DNA of 64,000 nt, taken from positions 61,990 to 125,989 of the forward strand of contig NZ_BONQ01000036.1 of assembly GCF_016862795.1 (NCBI RefSeq). Direction: 5' to 3'. The position numbers were made by a program, and so were the translations under genes. The notes under the pieces were generated by a model. It saw only the letters and a program-made list of their open reading frames with translations. It did not search any database and was not told the origin of the DNA. Of the stretch, positions 60,968 to 64,000 are shown in pieces. Source of the DNA: Dactylosporangium siamense. GTDB taxonomy: Bacteria; Actinomycetota; Actinomycetes; Mycobacteriales; Micromonosporaceae. Position 1 is the stretch's first letter. Each line of letters opens with the position of its first letter.

Positions 60968-62230
60968 ATGCATGTGCCTGCCCTGCCCACGATCACGTCG
61001 TCCGACCCGGACCTCGCGGACCTCATCCAGCGCGAGGCCTCCCGCCAGCACGACACGCTGCGGATGATCGCCTCGGAGAACTACGTCTCCCAGGCCGTCC
61101 TCGAGGCCACCGGCACCGTCCTCACCAACAAGTACTCCGAGGGCTACCCGGGCAAGCGCTACTACGAGGGCCAGCGCTTCATCGACCCGATCGAGGAACT
61201 GGCGATCGCCCGCGCCAAGTCGGTCTTCGGCGTCGAGCACGCCAACGTGCAGCCGTACTCCGGCTCCCCCGCGAACCTCGCCGTCTACATGGCCCTCGCC
61301 GCCCCCGGTGACACCGTCATGGGCATGGCCCTCCCCATGGGCGGCCACCTCACCCACGGCTGGCCCGTGTCGGCCACCGGCGCCTGGTTCCGGCCCGTGC
61401 AGTACACCGTCCGCCGCTCCGACGGCCTCATCGACTTCGACGAGGTCCGCGACATCGCCCTCCGCGAGCGCCCCAAGCTCATCTTCTGCGGCGGCACGGC
61501 CCTGCCCCGCACCATCGAGTTCGCCCGGTTCGCCGAGATCGCCCGGGAGGTGGATGCGGTGCTCGTGGCGGACATCGCGCACATCGCCGGCCTGATCGCG
61601 GGCGGGGCGCACCCCACGCCGGTCGGCCACGCCCCGATCATCACCACCACCACCCACAAGACGCTCCGCGGCCCGCGCGGCGCGATGCTGCTCTGCACCT
61701 CGGACTACTCGAAGGCCATCGACAAGGCCGTGTTCCCCGGCCTGCAGGGCGGCCCGCACAACCACACCACCGCGGGCATCGCCGTCGCGCTGCGGGAGGC
61801 CGCACAGCCGTCCTTCAGCGTCTACGCCCACCAGATCGTGGCCAACGCCCGCGCGCTGGCGTCCTCGTTGCTGGAGCGCGGCTTCGACCTGGTCTCCGGC
61901 GGCACCGACAACCACCTCATCCTGCTCGACCTCACCGGCAAGAACATCGGCGGCAAGCCCGCCGCCCGCGCCCTCGACCGCGCCGGCATCGAGACGAACT
62001 ACAACACGGTCCCGTACGACACCCGCAAGCCCTTCGACCCGTCCGGCGTGCGCATCGGCACCCCCGCCCTCACCACCCGCGGCCTCACCGAGGCGCAGAT
62101 GCCCCAGGTCGCCGACTGGATCTCCCGTGCCGTCGACGCCGCCGTGAAGGACGACGACCAGGCCCTGGACACGATCGCCGCCGAGGTCCGCGAGCTGCTG
62201 TCCGCGTACCCGATGCCCGGCTGGCACTGA
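60968..62230 (+). CDS. glyA: Serine hydroxymethyltransferase
   Basis: 420 aa from ATG 60968, with TTGGGAG upstream. Interconverts serine and glycine with transfer of a one-carbon unit to tetrahydrofolate. Motifs: LRMIASENYVSQAVLEATGTVLTNKYSEGYPGKRYYEG, QPYSGSPANLAVY, GGHLTHG, DIAHIAGLIAGG and the PLP lysine in IITTTTHKTLRGPRGAML. QPYSGSPAN is closer to eukaryotic SHMT than to the QPHSGSQAN of E. coli, marking this as the divergent riboswitch-controlled form. serA in the same window supplies serine synthesis. Confidence 0.95.
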   Translation: MHVPALPTITSSDPDLADLIQREASRQHDTLRMIASENYVSQAVLEATGTVLTNKYSEGYPGKRYYEGQRFIDPIEELAIARAKSVFGVEHANVQPYSGSPANLAVYMALAAPGDTVMGMALPMGGHLTHGWPVSATGAWFRPVQYTVRRSDGLIDFDEVRDIALRERPKLIFCGGTALPRTIEFARFAEIAREVDAVLVADIAHIAGLIAGGAHPTPVGHAPIITTTTHKTLRGPRGAMLLCTSDYSKAIDKAVFPGLQGGPHNHTTAGIAVALREAAQPSFSVYAHQIVANARALASSLLERGFDLVSGGTDNHLILLDLTGKNIGGKPAARALDRAGIETNYNTVPYDTRKPFDPSGVRIGTPALTTRGLTEAQMPQVADWISRAVDAAVKDDDQALDTIAAEVRELLSAYPMPGWH

Positions 62231-62240
62231 CCCTCCCGGC

Positions 62241-62288
62241 TCGAAGGACGGATCCGGCCGCCGCGCGGTGACCGGATCCGTCCTTCGA
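62241..62288 (+). terminator. terminator of glyA
   Basis: A perfect 17-bp stem TCGAAGGACGGATCCGG / CCGGATCCGTCCTTCGA with a 14-nt loop, 10 nt after the stop. The remaining gap to 62492 shows no gene. Confidence 0.85.
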
Positions 62289-62492
62289 CCATCAACCAGC
62301 CGGACCCGACGAGCGGACGAAGCTCGCGAAACCCGGCGACGGGCGACTCCACCGTGTTGCCGTCCGGAGCGGAGCCGCCCGAGTTGCCGCCCGCGGTCCA
62401 CGTCGTTGCCGGCGTGCGCCAGCGCCCCGACCGGCATTCCCGCGGAGCGCGGTGGTCCGGTCGTTCCGGTCGTTCCGGGCGGGCGACGGGTA

Positions 62493-64000
62493 TTACTTGC
62501 GGCGCAGGAACCGGCGGGAGCGCTGGTCCGGGTTCTTGGGCTCCTCGTCGAGGTTGAGCTCCAGCGGCGCCACGTCGTCGTCGAACGTCATGTCGCGGGC
62601 CCGCTGCCGCTGCCCGGGCACCGCGGAACCGGCCCGCTCCTGCTCGCCACCGCCACCCGCCGGGGCGCGGGACGAGATGCGGGACCGGCTGTCCGAGGTG
62701 AACTCGCCGCTCGGGTCGCTCTCGAATCCGGACGTGGGGTCGGTCGCCCACGCGGGGCGGCCCGACGTGCCGGAGCGTTCGGACGCGCCCGGACGGGCGG
62801 AGGTGTCCGATCGCTCCGCAGGTCCTGACCGGCGCCCGGTGCCCTGTCCCGTGGCCACCTCGGACGCCCAGTCGTCGACGTCCGCCGGAGGTGCCGCGGC
62901 GGGGCGGCCGTTCGCGGACGGTGCTTCCTCGGCCGGCTGGCCCTTCCGTCCCTTGCCCGCCTTGGACCGCCCCCACCGCGAACGCTTGCCGCCCGCCGGC
63001 TCCTCAGCCGGCGCCTCGTCAACCGTGCCGCGTGCGCTCTGCGCCGCCTCGGCGTCCCACCACGCGGGCCCGTCATCGGCGGGCGCCGCGCTCCAGGCGG
63101 CCGGCCGCGCCTCGGATTCGGCTCCTCGCCGCCCGTCGGCCCGCCCAGCCTCCGGCCCGCCCAGCCGTGACGTGTCCGACCCTGTCCGATCCGACCACGA
63201 AGACCCAGCGCGGGACTGACCCGCGTCGGACCGGTCCTCACGGGACTGATCCGACCACGAAGACTCCGTGCGCGACTGACCCGCGTCGGACCGGTCGTCA
63301 CGAGACTGATCCGACCACGAAGACTCCGTGCGCGACCGACCCGCGTCGAACCGGTCCTCACGGGACTGATCCGACCACGAAGGCTCGGCGCGGGGCTGGT
63401 CCGTGCGGGGCTGGCTCAGGCGCGGGGTGGCGGACCACGACCGCACCGCAGGCGGCGCGTCCGGCGGCGACGGCTCCGACCGGGACCGCTCCGACCACGA
63501 GGACTCCGTGCCGGGCTGGTCGAGGCGGGACGGATCCACGAGCGGGGTGGCCGACCACGAGGACATCGGAGGCGGCGCGTCGGTCGGCGACGGCTCCGGG
63601 CCATCCGACCGGGAACGGTCCGACCACGAGGACTCGGTGTGGGGCTGGTCAGCGTCGGGCTGGGCCGGCCACGGCGAGTCGGCGCGGGACTGCGCCGAGC
63701 GTGGGGTGGCCGACCACGAGGAGACCGCGGGCGGCGCTTCGGCCGGCGACGGATCCGACCGGGTCTGGTCCGACCGGGCGGGACTTGACCAGGAGGACGT
63801 CGGCAAAGGCGCTTCCGCCGGCGACGGGTCCGACCACGAATCGTCGGACCACGACCGGTCCGACCGCGGAGACCACGAGGTCGCCGACGGTGGCGGGTCG
63901 GTGCGAGACGGGTCAGCCACCGGCGAGTCCCATGAGGTCGCCGGGTGGGCCGGCGGCTCCGGCTCGAACCTCGAACGGCTCGTCGCGGGCTCCCCACCCA
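62493..64000 (-). CDS. Low-complexity Ser/Trp/Asp-rich repeat protein (5' end outside window)
   Basis: More than 500 residues, with the frame open to the window edge, so the N-terminus lies beyond 64000. An internal GTG at 63920 is in the middle of repeats and is unlikely to be the start. The visible part is built from degenerate SSWS-type units: SSWSATPR with APP(A/P) spacers, then at least three near-exact 20-residue copies of an ESSWSDQSREDRSDAGQSRT unit. After the repeats (residues from about nt 63190 down) comes an acidic/basic tail ending PLELNLDEEPKNPDQRSRRFLRRK. No domain is recognised; it is probably disordered. It is convergent to glyA. Confidence 0.65.
   Translation of the reverse strand, partial: GGEPATSRSRFEPEPPAHPATSWDSPVADPSRTDPPPSATSWSPRSDRSWSDDSWSDPSPAEAPLPTSSWSSPARSDQTRSDPSPAEAPPAVSSWSATPRSAQSRADSPWPAQPDADQPHTESSWSDRSRSDGPEPSPTDAPPPMSSWSATPLVDPSRLDQPGTESSWSERSRSEPSPPDAPPAVRSWSATPRLSQPRTDQPRAEPSWSDQSREDRFDAGRSRTESSWSDQSRDDRSDAGQSRTESSWSDQSREDRSDAGQSRAGSSWSDRTGSDTSRLGGPEAGRADGRRGAESEARPAAWSAAPADDGPAWWDAEAAQSARGTVDEAPAEEPAGGKRSRWGRSKAGKGRKGQPAEEAPSANGRPAAAPPADVDDWASEVATGQGTGRRSGPAERSDTSARPGASERSGTSGRPAWATDPTSGFESDPSGEFTSDSRSRISSRAPAGGGGEQERAGSAVPGQRQRARDMTFDDDVAPLELNLDEEPKNPDQRSRRFLRRK

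Overview
The window is very GC-rich DNA, densely packed with genes that often start with GTG, and it carries signatures of a filamentous actinomycete: the CofC step of F420 synthesis, polyphosphate kinase with CHAD and MutT1 proteins, a HupB with a long Lys/Ala tail, and an ilvBNC-serA-leuB-ilvE-cimA cluster. The order recG - DAK kinase - rpmB - thiL - DUF3515 - ddl - gpsA - plsC - cofC - ppk - mutT1 - hupB - leuD - leuC - iclR is close to that of Mycobacterium tuberculosis Rv2973c-Rv2989 and of streptomycetes. I infer an actinomycete, perhaps of the Micromonosporaceae; the family is a guess from overall style, not a measured assignment.

Layout. 1-20.4 kb is the conserved core block: DNA repair (recG), ribosome (rpmB), thiamine (thiL), envelope and lipid (gpsA, plsC, a ddl-like gene), F420 (cofC), polyphosphate (ppk, CHAD, mutT1), nucleoid (hupB), and leucine synthesis (leuCD with a divergent IclR regulator). 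20.4-29 kb holds membrane and secreted proteins, a D-amino-acid oxidase divergent from a LysR regulator, a secreted chitin-active copper monooxygenase (LPMO), a DUF305 lipoprotein, an alditol oxidase, an FAH-family hydrolase and tRNA-Gln/tRNA-Glu. 29.5-46 kb is accessory: a HigBA-like toxin-antitoxin pair beside tRNA-Glu, sugar-related enzymes, an ABC exporter, an MMPL transporter with an ECF41 sigma factor, a four-gene overlapping operon (Lgt-like protein, two small membrane proteins and a Tes-like radical SAM enzyme), and a tandemly duplicated membrane-anchored EEP phosphatase. 46-62.3 kb is the branched-chain amino acid and serine/glycine block: cimA, ilvE, leuB, serA, ilvC, ilvN, ilvB, ilvD and glyA. 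It contains two classical leader-peptide attenuators and a ZTP riboswitch, with AhpD, a stand-alone TipAS protein and a repeat-rich intergenic kilobase in between. The right edge is a partial, highly repetitive Ser/Trp/Asp-rich protein.

Most notable: (1) the Lgt-like/radical SAM operon at 40.3-43.3 kb, a plausible undescribed lipid-modifying system; (2) the ddl at the ddlA locus has lost nearly all its catalytic residues; (3) ahpD is coupled to what looks like an 18-codon relic of ahpC; (4) the DAK-family kinase has a ~165-residue Gly/Ser repeat insertion; (5) a hairpin covers the ribosome-binding site of the ABC exporter; (6) several palindromic operators overlap start codons (LysR, toxin-antitoxin).

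All calls come from reading the sequence; no database search was run.
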